From positions 186,001 to 250,000 of the forward strand of contig WNNJ02003664.1 of assembly GCA_012934845.2 (NCBI GenBank): a DNA stretch of 64,000 nucleotides, written 5' to 3'. Positions 45,740-57,100 of the stretch are shown here, in pieces. The position numbers and the translations under genes were made by a program. Position 1 is the first letter of the stretch. Each line of letters opens with the position of its first letter. The stretch comes from Pomphorhynchus laevis. Its lineage: Eukaryota > Acanthocephala > Palaeacanthocephala > Echinorhynchida > Pomphorhynchidae. A model generated the notes under the pieces. It searched no databases. It was not told the origin of the DNA and saw only the letters and a program-made list of their open reading frames with translations.

Positions 45740-48060
45740 TTTAAAATTTGTAAAATTTAAAAATTTTACGGTGAACCCCAGGTATTTTACTCGACTCGTG
45801 AAGACAGGGAGAAGTTGATTAATCAAAATGGAGTATAGGGCAGAGAGTGCTAATTTATTAGGCTTTTGCTTTGTTGCAGGGGCGCCATGAAAGACAACCA
45901 CCTGCGATTTGGCGGAGTTTAAAATAAGATTAGATAGACTTGGGTAACTGGTCTTTTAGTCTTAAAAAGAAACGGCTGATGTCCGAGACTACGGCTTTAC
46001 ACTTGCGTCCAGAGAACGGGGCTGTGGTAATCAGCGTATACCACTAGACGTTCTTCGCGTTTAAATATTTTAAAGAGTTCAATGGAGGCAGCAAGATAAA
46101 AGACAAGAGAGAAAGGAGCCTTGAGGCACACCTGTAATAGGGTAGAACTAACGCGCAACAGAAGCGTCTTCATAAAAGAATCGATTGGTGTACAGCAGTA
46201 TATCCACCCTGTTAACAATTCTCGCAGGCAACCCGAGGGACCTGAGAGAAGAGATAACAAAGGAAATGGAGATGCGGTCAAATGCAGCTGAAAAATCAAG
46301 GAAAACATCCTTGATTTTATCCTATTCTCCTGACAAAACCGATGCACTTCACCAACCGCTGAATGTACCGAGCGACCTTTGACGAACCCATGGAAACCAG
46401 GTGGGATTAAATTACGCCTACTCAGATGAACCGAAATTATACGCACATGCGCTTTTTCGTAGATCGAGATGAGGGAATTTTGAATTGAAATGGGTCGCAG
46501 ATCTTTATTCTTAGGTAGAAATATACGTCTACTAATGTTGATGCCGGTCACATCAGATAAGGCGGCTAATAGCATTGTAACGGCCACTTCTCTTCTTTGA
46601 TCGGCTATCAAAAGCTGGCAGACACGAGAATAAAGTAAAAAGACGGATTTGGAGGCGCCCGGAAGAAACCCACAGGAGTTTAGGATATCTGTGACAGATA
46701 TATCTCTACTTTTGAAGTCTCCCCAAGGCGAGATGGCTGATGTGATTGAGTGGCTCCATAATTATGTAAGTATAGTGACTCCTCGAAAACTTTATCAAGA
46801 CCTTTATTACCAATCCAACCTAATGCTCTATCCCTCCAACAAACGAAATTCTCCTCCTTGAATATCTTACAGAAGGAAGACTATGGATGATTAAGTTAAG
46901 CAATGCTTGCCCTATCCTTACTCAGATGGAACCTATATCTAGTGCTCCAATATTCTTCCATGAGAACTCGCTTGACAGAAGCAGAGAGATTGGGAAGACG
47001 AAGCATATACACTAAGGTATTGTTTTTTGTCGTGGTGGGACTGTAAACACGGCTTTTATAGGTTGTCGAAAACATAGGGGCGGCTTGCGAAGGTAGGTAG
47101 GAATTAAATTCGGTTAGACTCGCATTACCAATTCGGGGGAAGCGTTGGATGGCTGCCTGAAAGAAAGCCACTCCGATAGGATCCAAGTGGAATCTCCTTT
47201 TAAGCAGCGTATCCTTCTCTATCCGCTATCAAATTAAGTCATGAGAGGTGGACAGATGTTGTCGCGACTGCTCCGTACAGTGAAATTTCAACAATCACCT
47301 CTCATGGAGCAGTAATAAGTCGAGGAGTCAATTCGTTGATGTGCAATGAAAGGTGGAGGATGGTTGTTTGTGAATAAGGTAACCGTTCCTGGCTCTGCGG
47401 AGTGCTGCATTAATCAAACGACCAGTTCTGTCGTTGAAATCATTAAGTACCATGTCATAACCGCTATCAATAATCCTATCCAGGAGTTCACGATTCTTGT
47501 GAATCTCTCCTGGATGGATGTAGACATTTGCTAGACTGAGACATTTACCGTTCTTACAGAGTGAAACTACTAAACAGGAAAGAGCTGGGTAAGAATAGTT
47601 GAGTAGAAGGGTCGACCTTAAGGAGCATTTAACTAAGATCAAGAGTTCTTGAGATGAAGAAGAGTGAGGTGGAGTTATGTACGGAGTATAGTGGGAACAA
47701 ATGTGCTTAGGGATGAATCGAGTAATGTCCTATGGGAGACGGATAGGCCGCGTCTCCTGAATGACTATAACATTTGCATATCTTCCAGATAGAAGTCTAA
47801 GGGCAGAAGCTCCTCCCGAATTCCACTGAAGAATATCCAGTGAAAAAGGCTCGCGAGTACTCTGCATCGTCTTAGGTCAGCTGGGTGGGATTGCCTAATT
47901 CCTAGACAGAGCTAGGTGAAGAAAGGTTGTCCTTCCCGCCACTAGCACCATTCAGAGTAGGCACTTGCCCACGGACATTATCTTCATTCCCTTTATAGAC
48001 GCCTTAAGCCTTGCCCTTCGAAAATTTACCAATCCTGAAGGGTGGAACGGTGTGTGCCGA
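45740..48060 (-). mobile_element. CCHC-type LINE fragment B4 (endonuclease and RT)
   Basis: Minus-strand blocks: SLCKNGKCLSLANVYIHPGE and YDMVLNDFNDRTGRLINAAL (APE endonuclease, 47328-47642); an RT portion with RRNLIPPGFHGFVKGRSVHS and AVGEVHRFCQEN (45997-46611), ending in a decayed VYAD. The ORF1 is absent or lies beyond 48060. It is broken by several frame changes. Confidence 0.8.
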
Positions 48061-48389
48061 GGCCCCCAATTGCATGTAATTGACGCCATTTCAATGCTTG
48101 CAGTTTATGAATTAGAAAATACATATCGATGAAAAGTAAGTATACGACGGATCGATCAAAGAATTATTTGAAAACAAATTTTCCAGGAAATGGAGCAAAA
48201 GAGGTAAGTGGGATTTGTTCCTAAAATTTGATCTCGAGCACGGAGGGAGAAATGCCTCCTGTGCGAAAATTAGTAAATCTTGTAATCGTGAAACTCCTCC
48301 AACCATTCGAAACACAGAACTTACTTAATAAGTTTTTGAGAGGATTCACAGAAATGTACAAAAAAGGATATTATTCAACTTTATAAAAT

Positions 48390-49480
48390 ATTTTGAGGGT
48401 GAGATTCGAATATACTTCTGTACCACAGACCTCGCAGTTGCCTACATGGATTTTTTCAAGAGAAGTTTTTTTGATTTTGAAACGTAAAATTCAAGCCAAT
48501 CCAGGCATCCGTAAAAATAAATAACATTACGTTCTTTCTGTCAGAGGATGAAGTACAGCCTCTGGAAAAGAAATACAATGTGTATAATCTGCGTTTAATC
48601 AGGGAAGGAATAACATTCCGATACCCGTGACCGTCTGTTCAACGTCTGTGGGCCAGGCAAAATTCCTTGCGAATACCTAATGTAACCTATTCCTGGGGCA
48701 TAGCATGTATTTCACTGTTATAGATTCTGATTCCAAGACGCACCCCCCATTGCAATAGCTGTCATCGATGGGGACATAAAACATCAAACTGCGGTGGAAA
48801 ACACCTATCCTTGTTGATGAAATGCAGCTTTTTTAAAAGCTATAAGAAACGCCATTGCGGATCGCCCTCTAAACAGGCCAAATTCACGGAAGCTTGCTCG
48901 GACAATATTAGATCAACTGAAGAAAGAATGTCGGATGTTGAAATTGTTAAGCTAATTGATGCCATGCAACAGGCTAACATTGAAGAAATGCATACATTAA
49001 TACAATATCTAGTTGCTAAGTTCGATGAGTCACGAATTATTCCAACAACAAATACTAAGGCTTCTAAAAGAGCACCCTATTCGAATAAGCGTAATGTTAC
49101 TATGCTGAGTCTATCCGCTAAAATTGGCTAAAAAAGACAAAGTTTGGGAAGTATTGGTCACCTCGGGAAATGAATATAATGCCCGTGGGCAAATGACTCC
49201 ACCTAGTTTGGCCGGAGGTAAGAAGGGCAACCGTCTCACCTCCGGATCCGACTAGAAGGAGGCATCCCACTCCAGTTAAATTAACACGATGGTAAGTAAT
49301 CAAGGGCCTTTTTCACTAAATATTTTTCAGTGGAATTCGGGAGGTTTTCCCGCACTTAGCCTTATATCTGGTAGAAATGCAGATGTTATAATCCTCCAGG
49401 AGACGCGATTCCACTTTGATCCAATCAGAATGGCTTTCCTACTGGAGACGCGGTCTATCCGTCTTTCCCATGATTATAAT
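48390..49480 (+). mobile_element. CCHC-type LINE fragment B5 (ORF1 and start of ORF2)
   Basis: The plus strand has a decayed zinc-knuckle region (48730-48850), then the linker EACSDNIRSTEERMSDVEIV and the ORF2 start SLNIFQWNSGGFPALSLISG and NADVIILQETRF (about 49310-49420). It is directly followed by a copy of the dispersed non-coding repeat and then by fragment B6, so one LINE may have been cut in two. Confidence 0.7.
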
Positions 49481-49481
49481 C

Positions 49482-49585
49482 TAATTTATTTTATTATTTA
49501 ATTAAATTTTGATTTAGCATTATTATGTTTTGTTTATTTTTTATAATTATATTAAATACGTAGACTCAGTTAGCTGATTTGACTA
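49482..49585 (-). repeat. Dispersed GCTAACTGAGTCTACGTA repeat inside a LINE
   Basis: The reverse complement starts TCAGCTAACTGAGTCTACGT and continues with the AATAATGCTAAA word seen at 19879 and 24404. It separates two plus-strand LINE pieces that share about 300 bp on either side, showing recent mobility of this repeat or a duplication. Confidence 0.6.
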
Positions 49586-49589
49586 ATTG

Positions 49590-52190
49590 ATGGAAGCAAC
49601 ATGCTAACATGGAAGAAATGCATACATTAATACAATATCTAGTTGCTAAGTTCGATAAGTCACGAATTATTCCAACAACAAATACTAAGTCTTCTAGATA
49701 AGCATCCTATCCGAAGAAGCGTAATGTATCTATGCTGAGTCTGTCTTCTCTAAAATTGGTAAAATAAAACAAAGTTTGGGAAGTATCGGTCTCGACGGGA
49801 AATGAAGATTATGCCCGTGGGCAAGTGACTCCACCTAGTTTGGCAGGGAGTGGGAAGGGCAACCGTATTACCTCCGGTACCAACTAGGAGGAGGCATCTC
49901 AATCCAGTTAAATCAACACAATGGGAAGTAATCGATAGCATTTTTTACTAAATATCATTCAGTGGAATTCAGGAGGTGCATCCGCCCTTAGCCTTCTATC
50001 TTGTAAAGAAGCAGATGTTATAGTCCTTCAGGAGACGCTATTCACAAGAACATAATTTGAGAAATTCACAAGAACCGTGACCTCATCGATCGTATAATAG
50101 GAAACGGTTATAACATGTTACTTGGTCATTTCAACGACAGAACTAGTCGTTGGATTAATGCAGCACTCTGCAGAGCCCGAAACGACTATCTTATTCACAA
50201 ACAACCTTCTCCCACTTTTCATTGTTTAACAACTAATTCTCTCCTCGACATTTTACTGCTATATAAGATGTGGTTGTTGAAACCCATCTGTACTGAGCAG
50301 TCGCGACAACAATATACCACCTCTCATGACCTAATTCGCTGGCGGATAGAGGACGATACGTTGCTTAGAAGAAGGTTTCACTTTGATCCTATTAGAGTGG
50401 CCTTCTTTCAGGCAGCTATCCAACTCTTCCCCAGAATTGGAAATAAGAGTTAGACCGAATTTAATTACAAACTCTCTTCGCACGCTACAGCGTTCCTAAC
50501 GACTACACCTATAAATGTCGAATATGCAATCCCACTCCAACAAAACTCAAGGTCCTAGCTAAAATGCTACATCTTCCTAATCTATCTGTTTCCGTCATAC
50601 AGGTCCTATCGAATGAATACTGGAGCACTAGATATATGTTCCAGCTGAGTAGGGATAGGGCGAACATTGCTCGACTTAACCCTTCTCACTCTTCATTTTG
50701 GAAGATATTTAAGGAGAAGTTTATCGGGCGAGCATTGCTCGACTTAACCCTACTCAGTCTTCATTTTGAAAGATATTTAAGAAAGAGAAGTTTGTCTATT
50801 GGAAGGATAGAGATTTGGGTTGGATCGGTAGCACAGGCCTTGACAAAGTTTTGGAGGAGTCAATATCCCTACATAGTTATGGAGCAACTCTATCTCCCCA
50901 ACCAATACCGCCTTGGTGTGATTTCGGGAGAAGGGACTTATCTGTCACAGATATCCTAAACTCCTGTGGACCACTTCTAGGCACCTCCAAATCACATGCG
51001 CTACTCTCCACTAGAGTCTGTAAGCTTTTGACAGACAGTCAGAGAAAGGAGGTCGCCATCACAATGCTACTAGCCTCCCCGTCCGATGCTGCTGACATTA
51101 ATATCAGCCGTTAATTTTTATACCAAAAAAATCGATTTAATGTCCAAAAGATCTGCGGCATATATCGATTCAAAACTCCCTCATCTCCATTTACGAAAAG
51201 ATGCTTGCGCGTAAAATCCGCGACCATCTTAATCCAACCAGACGAAATTTAATCCCACCAGGTTTTCATGGGTACGTAAAAGATCGATCGGTCCATACAG
51301 CAATAGGTGAAGTACACAAGTTTTGTCAGGATAACAGTAATCAGATTGCTGTGGCAGTTTCTCTTGACTGTTCTGCTGCATTTGAACGCATTTCCATTCC
51401 TTTTGTTATTTCTTCTATCAGGTCCCTTGGATTGCCTGCGAGAATTGTTAACAGGGTGGATATATTGTTGTTTACCAAGAGATTGTTCTATGGAGATGGC
51501 CCTAATGCACGCCAGTTCTTTCCTATTACAGGTGTGCCTCAAGGTTCTACACTTTATCCAATCTTGTATCTTGCTGCCTCAATAGAACTTTACAACAAAT
51601 TTATACGCGATCAACATATAGTGGTATACGCTGATGATATAACAGCCCTGCTTTCTGGACGCAGGTGCAAAATTTTGCCTCGGATATCAGCCGTTTCTTT
51701 TAAGATCAGAAGATCAGTTACCCTCATCCAATCTTATTTTAACCTCCAACAAATTGCAGGCGGTCGTCTTTCATGCCGCCCCTGTCACCAAAAAGAAGCT
51801 TAAAAGACTAGCACTCTCTGCACTATTATCCATTTTACGGCCTCAACCACTCCCAATTTTTACGAGTCGAGTAAAATATCTAGGGTTCACCGTTACGGTG
51901 AATTGGTAGGCGAAAGCTGAACTGAATAGACTCAAACGTATCCTGAAGAAAGCTAGGTGGGCCCTGAAACGGGCCCAGCATCTGTCATTGAAAGGGAAAA
52001 CCCAGGTGCGCCTTTGGGGCACTTGGGCTATCTCGGGACTAGTCTTCTTTTCGAGAGGACGTCCCCCAGAGCCAAGACTAAGATTTCTCAAGTTCCTCAT
52101 ATCGAGATTACTGACCATAGTCCGCCTCGAGTGGATTCTTTGTGACTGGAGGGCTCAGATTCCACTGGACATGAAGCCGTGAATTATTAC
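49590..52190 (+). mobile_element. CCHC-type LINE B6 (ORF2: endonuclease, RT, 3' end)
   Basis: Plus-strand order: end of ORF1 (49600-49930), endonuclease with GHFNDRTSRWINAALCRARN (about 50120-50250), then RT with NLIPPGFHGYVKDRSVHTAI, SLDCSAAFERISIPFVI, ITGVPQGSTLYPILYLAASI and HIVVYADDITALLSGRRC (51201-51803), and a 3' region with GATAGACTC-type words to about 52190. The RT block at 51201-51803 is open for 200 codons, the longest intact part of this family in the window; elsewhere stops and frame changes occur. A stretch near 50700-50770 is locally duplicated. Confidence 0.85.
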
Positions 52191-52255
52191 TGAAGACTGC
52201 TGATGATCCAAAGAAGAAAGAACTCAAAACATTGACAGTCTTAATTTGCCTGTCT

Positions 52256-52453
52256 TTATAACAGTAAATCTTTATTATTATATATTTGGGAATCATCAGC
52301 ATAGCAATGAATATTGTTCTCGAATAAACAATAGCTTTGACAAGACAGATACGTCACCGGTGACTTTGACTTAAACTGGCAAGAAGTAAATTTTAGAAGA
52401 GAACTACGAACATTTATTGAACGCGGATATAAAATTTGCGAATAGTAAGTCAC
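52256..52453 (-). mobile_element. CR1/L2-like RT scrap
   Basis: The minus strand encodes LFENNIHCYADDSQIYNN. The HCYADDTQ.Y form of the RT palm is typical of CR1/L2-type LINEs and differs from the VYADD of the CCHC family next to it. The fragment is only about 65 codons. Confidence 0.55.
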
Positions 52454-52723
52454 GCAAAATAATCAAAATCACAAAATTAAATATTTGAATGCAAACTTAT
52501 TCAAATTTTTCTAATGCATGCTTTAATGTGAAGTTTTAAAGGAAATAAATATTTGGATGGTTTTCCGGTATATAAATGTTTCATTGATTTTGTTCGAAGA
52601 ACACCAGAAATCATAAAAAATCTAATTCAAAGAAATAAACTAGATTTTGTAGCATTCTCAAAAGATCACAAATAGGTTTCACACTAATCAATGAAATTTT
52701 AAAAGGACTAAAAATTTTAAAAG

Positions 52724-53074
52724 GCACACGTTCAAGCCAATAAGCCAAATCGCACAATTTGCGTTTTAGATAATCATCATCAGGCCTATAAGCCTAAAGC
52801 CTCGCATCATCGTAATATCGAATTTGAAGCAGATAAGAAACTTGCAAACGGATTGAAAAGAGAACGATCTTCGAAGGATGTTGTTATGCAGACTGTTCTT
52901 AGCGGGTTTGAAAAACATCCGTTTTTAAATATTCGTGATCTCTGTCGCATCACAAATCAACCTGTTCCTTTCCTAAAAGAAATTTTAAAAGAACTTTGTC
53001 AATATAATTCTAAACCACCAAATAAATTTACTTACGAATTAAAACCCGAATACCGACATTATCCTTCAAAGTAA
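52724..53074 (+). CDS. GTF2F2: TFIIF beta subunit (RAP30) C-terminal exon
   Basis: TFIIF beta is a general RNA polymerase II initiation factor. The exon encodes, after a linker (AYKPKASHHRNIEFE), the C-terminal winged-helix DNA-binding domain: GFEKHPFLNIRDLCRITNQP, VPFLKEILKEL, and the terminal NKFTYELKPEYRHYPSK. These align residue for residue with remembered human RAP30 (FSAFEKHQYYNLKDLV, YLKEILKEI, WELKPEYRHY). The frame is open back to a stop at 52718-52720; the exon probably begins after AAAAG at 52723. The N-terminal dimerisation domain was not found; the upstream DNA is LINE debris, so either a long intron has been invaded or the locus is a fragment. An AAATAAA signal lies at about 53208. 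Confidence 0.85.
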   Translation, partial: AHVQANKPNRTICVLDNHHQAYKPKASHHRNIEFEADKKLANGLKRERSSKDVVMQTVLSGFEKHPFLNIRDLCRITNQPVPFLKEILKELCQYNSKPPNKFTYELKPEYRHYPSK

Positions 53075-53230
53075 TTTACAGACTTAACTTGCAAATTATA
53101 GTATCAACTTTGATGTCGACAGTTTTATTTTCCCGGTTCGAGGGAGAACACTTTCTTGTGTGTTTAGTTTCGATGTAACATTTAATCTTATATATTCACT
53201 TGCTTACAAATAAATTAAGATTGCTTACAC

Positions 53231-53371
53231 TCATTTAAGTTACGCTTAAATGAGATTTAAATGTTTACTTAAATACACAATATTTAAATATATTTTTATT
53301 TCTCCATATTTTTGGATATTACAATATATTAAGCTGTGCGATACGGATCATGGCCGTATCGCACAGCTTAA
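53231..53371. terminator. Two strong hairpins downstream of TFIIF beta
   Basis: First hairpin: CTCATTTAAG, 5 nt loop, CTTAAATGAG (53231-53254). Second: an 18 bp perfect stem starting TTAAGCTGTGCGATACGG with loop ATCATGG (53329-53371). The second is GC-rich for this DNA. Both could act in the transcript 3' end or be ends of a foldback element; role unknown, the type is only the nearest label. Confidence 0.35.
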
Positions 53372-53374
53372 AAT

Positions 53375-54160
53375 GATAAAATAAAGAAATTATCGATCAT
53401 TTGCAGCAATTATTATCAAATCTACTTTTCCTGATAACTAAGCTCTAAGGTCATGTTTGATTAATTGATAAGGATATGAAAGAGTTCATAGTTTTTGTGT
53501 AACATTAATTTTAAATAAGTAACTGCTTAAGTTGTAAGGTATTCTTTAATAAAAAGAAGACATAATCGGTATTTTTGTTTAGTGAAAAAACCAAACAAAA
53601 TATTTTAAAAAATTATATAAATTTAATATAAATAATATCGGTTAGTATGTTTTGATAAAAAACATATCTATATTTGTTTAAATATAATTTTTTACGGTAA
53701 AACAAATATAATTTTTATATTTGTTTCATGTTTTATTTCTTTGTCATATTTGTCCGATAATATATGACATTTGTAGAGGCAACCTTAACACGAATTTATT
53801 GATATATTACTATTTGAAATGAAATTGGACTAGATTTATAAACATAAAAAATAAAATGTTTCAAAGCAAATATTTTGTTGCGTTTTGAACGTCAGTTTCA
53901 ACCTTAAACATGTTGAAATATGCTATCTTGCGTGGAAAGAAAATAATTATAAACTGAAAATAGTCAAAATTGTCTTTCGAATATGACAAAAGCGAAAGCA
54001 TGTTTTTGATATAAATTATATTTTATATATTATATATCATTGTACGTATTAAGATAACGTAAAATAAAAATTATATATGATATTAAAATTTCTTAAAATT
54101 AAAAGACGAAAATATTCAATAAAAACAAAATATATTTGTTCGGAAAGTTTGCACGATCTC
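53375..54160. other. AT-rich spacer between two convergent genes
   Basis: No coding signal or repeat with clear ends is seen; it contains the likely 3' ends of TFIIF beta (plus) and the unrecognised minus-strand gene. Confidence 0.4.
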
Positions 54161-57100
54161 TTAGGCGGATGGGCTTGCTTTTGGAACTTTGCTAAGCAAT
54201 TCTCTATGCAGCTCGCTAATATAGGGTTGTTTCCTTCCACTGTCCACTTCAGCAGCCTTTTCCGCAATCACTTCTCTTAGTTTATTGTACGTAACATCTG
54301 TTGGTTTCCTGTAAATGACCAAAAAGTAATAAGTTTTCTATAAACTTTGTTCTTACTTAATTTCCGGATAGTGTGTTGAAGGTACATACAATCGCGAATA
54401 TGTATCGTCATCAGCTACGCAAGTAAACAAAATAGATATCGAACATATTCAGAGTTGGTTAATTTAATTTACATTTTAAAGAGCCTTGTCGTGAAAATGC
54501 AAAAGGTAAGTGATAGGAAATCCGTTTATTGGGTGATTTTCGTTCAACCCCAAGATCGGGAATTAAAGCTGGTGGATCAGGTATCCTTGGCTTTTTCTGG
54601 GCTGCTATAAAATGATTCCTACTTATTCTAGATTAAAACTATGGTTTTACCTTTCGGAGAAATAACCTTAGTTTGAGGAGATTGTCGTAAAACTGGCTTA
54701 AATACTTTAGATGATAATCCCAATCCGTCCGGTTTCTTAATGGAATCTTTCTTAGACGCCGGTTCTTAAATGTAATACAGATGAGTAAATTTAATGAAAT
54801 TATAAAGTTTATTAGCATAAATATCTTACAAAATGAAATTCCTTTAATACTTAGCTAAGACATAAACGTTCGCGACCTCTTAAAAGTTTCATATCAAATT
54901 GTAATAAAGTTTATAAATATTAATTCAATGACGAAAAAATTTAAATGAAAACTAAATATTAATTAATGTTTTATTAATAATTTTAAATTAATAATTATAA
55001 ATAAATTAATTTAATAATTATATAGTTTAATGCATAGGAAACTGCGATACCGCATACCTGTAATAATAAATAGCTGTTAGTTAAAATAAAAAATATATTA
55101 AAATTATAATAAAATTATAAATAATTTTATATATTCATTAATTTAAATTAATAAATAATATATAATATTATTATATTATTAGATATTATTTATTATTAAT
55201 AAATAATACCTAATAATTGTTTTAAAGATGCATTTCATTGATTCTAAGTTAATATTCGAATATCCACTGGATATTTGTGTAGAACGTAAATTTACCAATT
55301 TAGAAGCTAATCTACAACACAGACACGACAAAATATGCTTTCAACTTTTATATTTTATTCGCATTATTTTTGGTGGTATCATTTATAATCGGGTCCATGC
55401 CGATAATTTAAAAGAAAGCAAGTGAAGTTAACTATATTTTGGCAGATAGGCAGCTGGGAGTAAGTATTTTATGCTAATTTGACAACGAAAAACTAAAAAG
55501 CATGTGAAAGAAGTTTTTAAAACATTTAATAGAAAATATATATGTGTTTGAAACATAAATTAATGGTTGATAGTTAAATAAATTATTATATAATAAAATA
55601 AGATACATAATTTTATTCATATTCGACATTATTAAGGCACTCTTCACGAATTGAATATTAATTTTAAATGTTATTAAACATTAAACTTCAATGTTTAATG
55701 AGTAAATGGATAAGTAAATAATTGATAAGTAAATGAAATTCATTTTTAATTTCATTTTTAAACTTTAAATGATATTTTCTTTTGAAATTTTATTATTATA
55801 ATAACTTTGTTCATTATTTTAATCGCAATAAAAAAATCGACTTATATACTTATAAATTAGTATATGAATAAATATTATTTAATATTAGTATATTTCGTTA
55901 AGTATTATTGTATTGTGTTTACATATTGACCTTTTGATGTGAGCAAAATTTAAGCACTGAATGCAAACTTACTGACAGAGACCAATCCAAATGACTGTCG
56001 TTTAACCGTTATCGCTGATAAGTAGGGATATGGATTATCGCAAGTCACTACCTTAGCTTATCTTACACTACTGTGCAAGGTAGGTTATTGTCACACAAGA
56101 ATACTACATATTGGCGAAATACTCAATTAAATTAAAAATTTGTTGACAGATTCTTAGTATTTTATTGTAATAGACGACAAATAAAATTGTACCAAGCAAC
56201 ATTGTTGGCTGCATTTCGTTACTATTACTTATCAATCATGTACCATCACGACTGCTGACTGCGGAGGATACCTCTAGAGGCCACTTAACGACAGTATTAT
56301 TCCAATGCACACGAGACTGTGATACTACAAGTTAACATACACGACATTCCTTAAACAATTGTGCCTGAAGACACTATTTACTGCAAATCATCATTCTATC
56401 AAAATTGATTATTCATTGATTATTTAATTGATTATTCCAGCGAAATAATCGATTAATTTTTTTAGCAGGCTAACGATTGTTTTTGTGAGCAAATGCAAAA
56501 GCTGATCCAAAGATACGAATTAATACACAGGAATCACTTTGATCAGAAAAATCAGCAATTCTGTTCGATAAGCACAATTTAATAAAAATTAATTTAATTT
56601 ATTTATTGCAACCTAGTTATCTCTATAAATCTAGTTGGGCAAGATTTTCCGAATTATCGATAAATTGTATGCATTATTATCTTGTCCAATAATACAAGCT
56701 CGCCCCAACGACATATGTAGTTTCAGAAAATTGAAATTTTAGAAAATTCTAAAGTAAAATTAAATTGTATTCTTGAAGACATAATTACCACCGACACAGA
56801 ACTTTAATTGTTATCGAAGAATAGTTGTCGTAATAGATGTCATATCAAACGTCGAGCTAAAGTCCAAGTTTGAAAAATGCACATTCCCAAAGGCCAAAAT
56901 AACGGATAATAGTTTTGGAAATATACCAACTTTGCGTTTTTAAACTATCTATTTGCACTAATCTTACAACCTAAAAGTCAAAATCTAACAGAATAATCTG
57001 ACAGTTATTTGGTGTAACTTGTAGAAATAAAAGACTAATTGTTTGTAAATTGGATATTGTCAATTTCAAGATGTCTTATTATCCTAAAATGAGGATATAA

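Noticed and set aside
55228-55425. 65-codon plus-strand frame
   Set aside because: Lies in an AT-rich intron; no motif, no splice context; chance frame likely.
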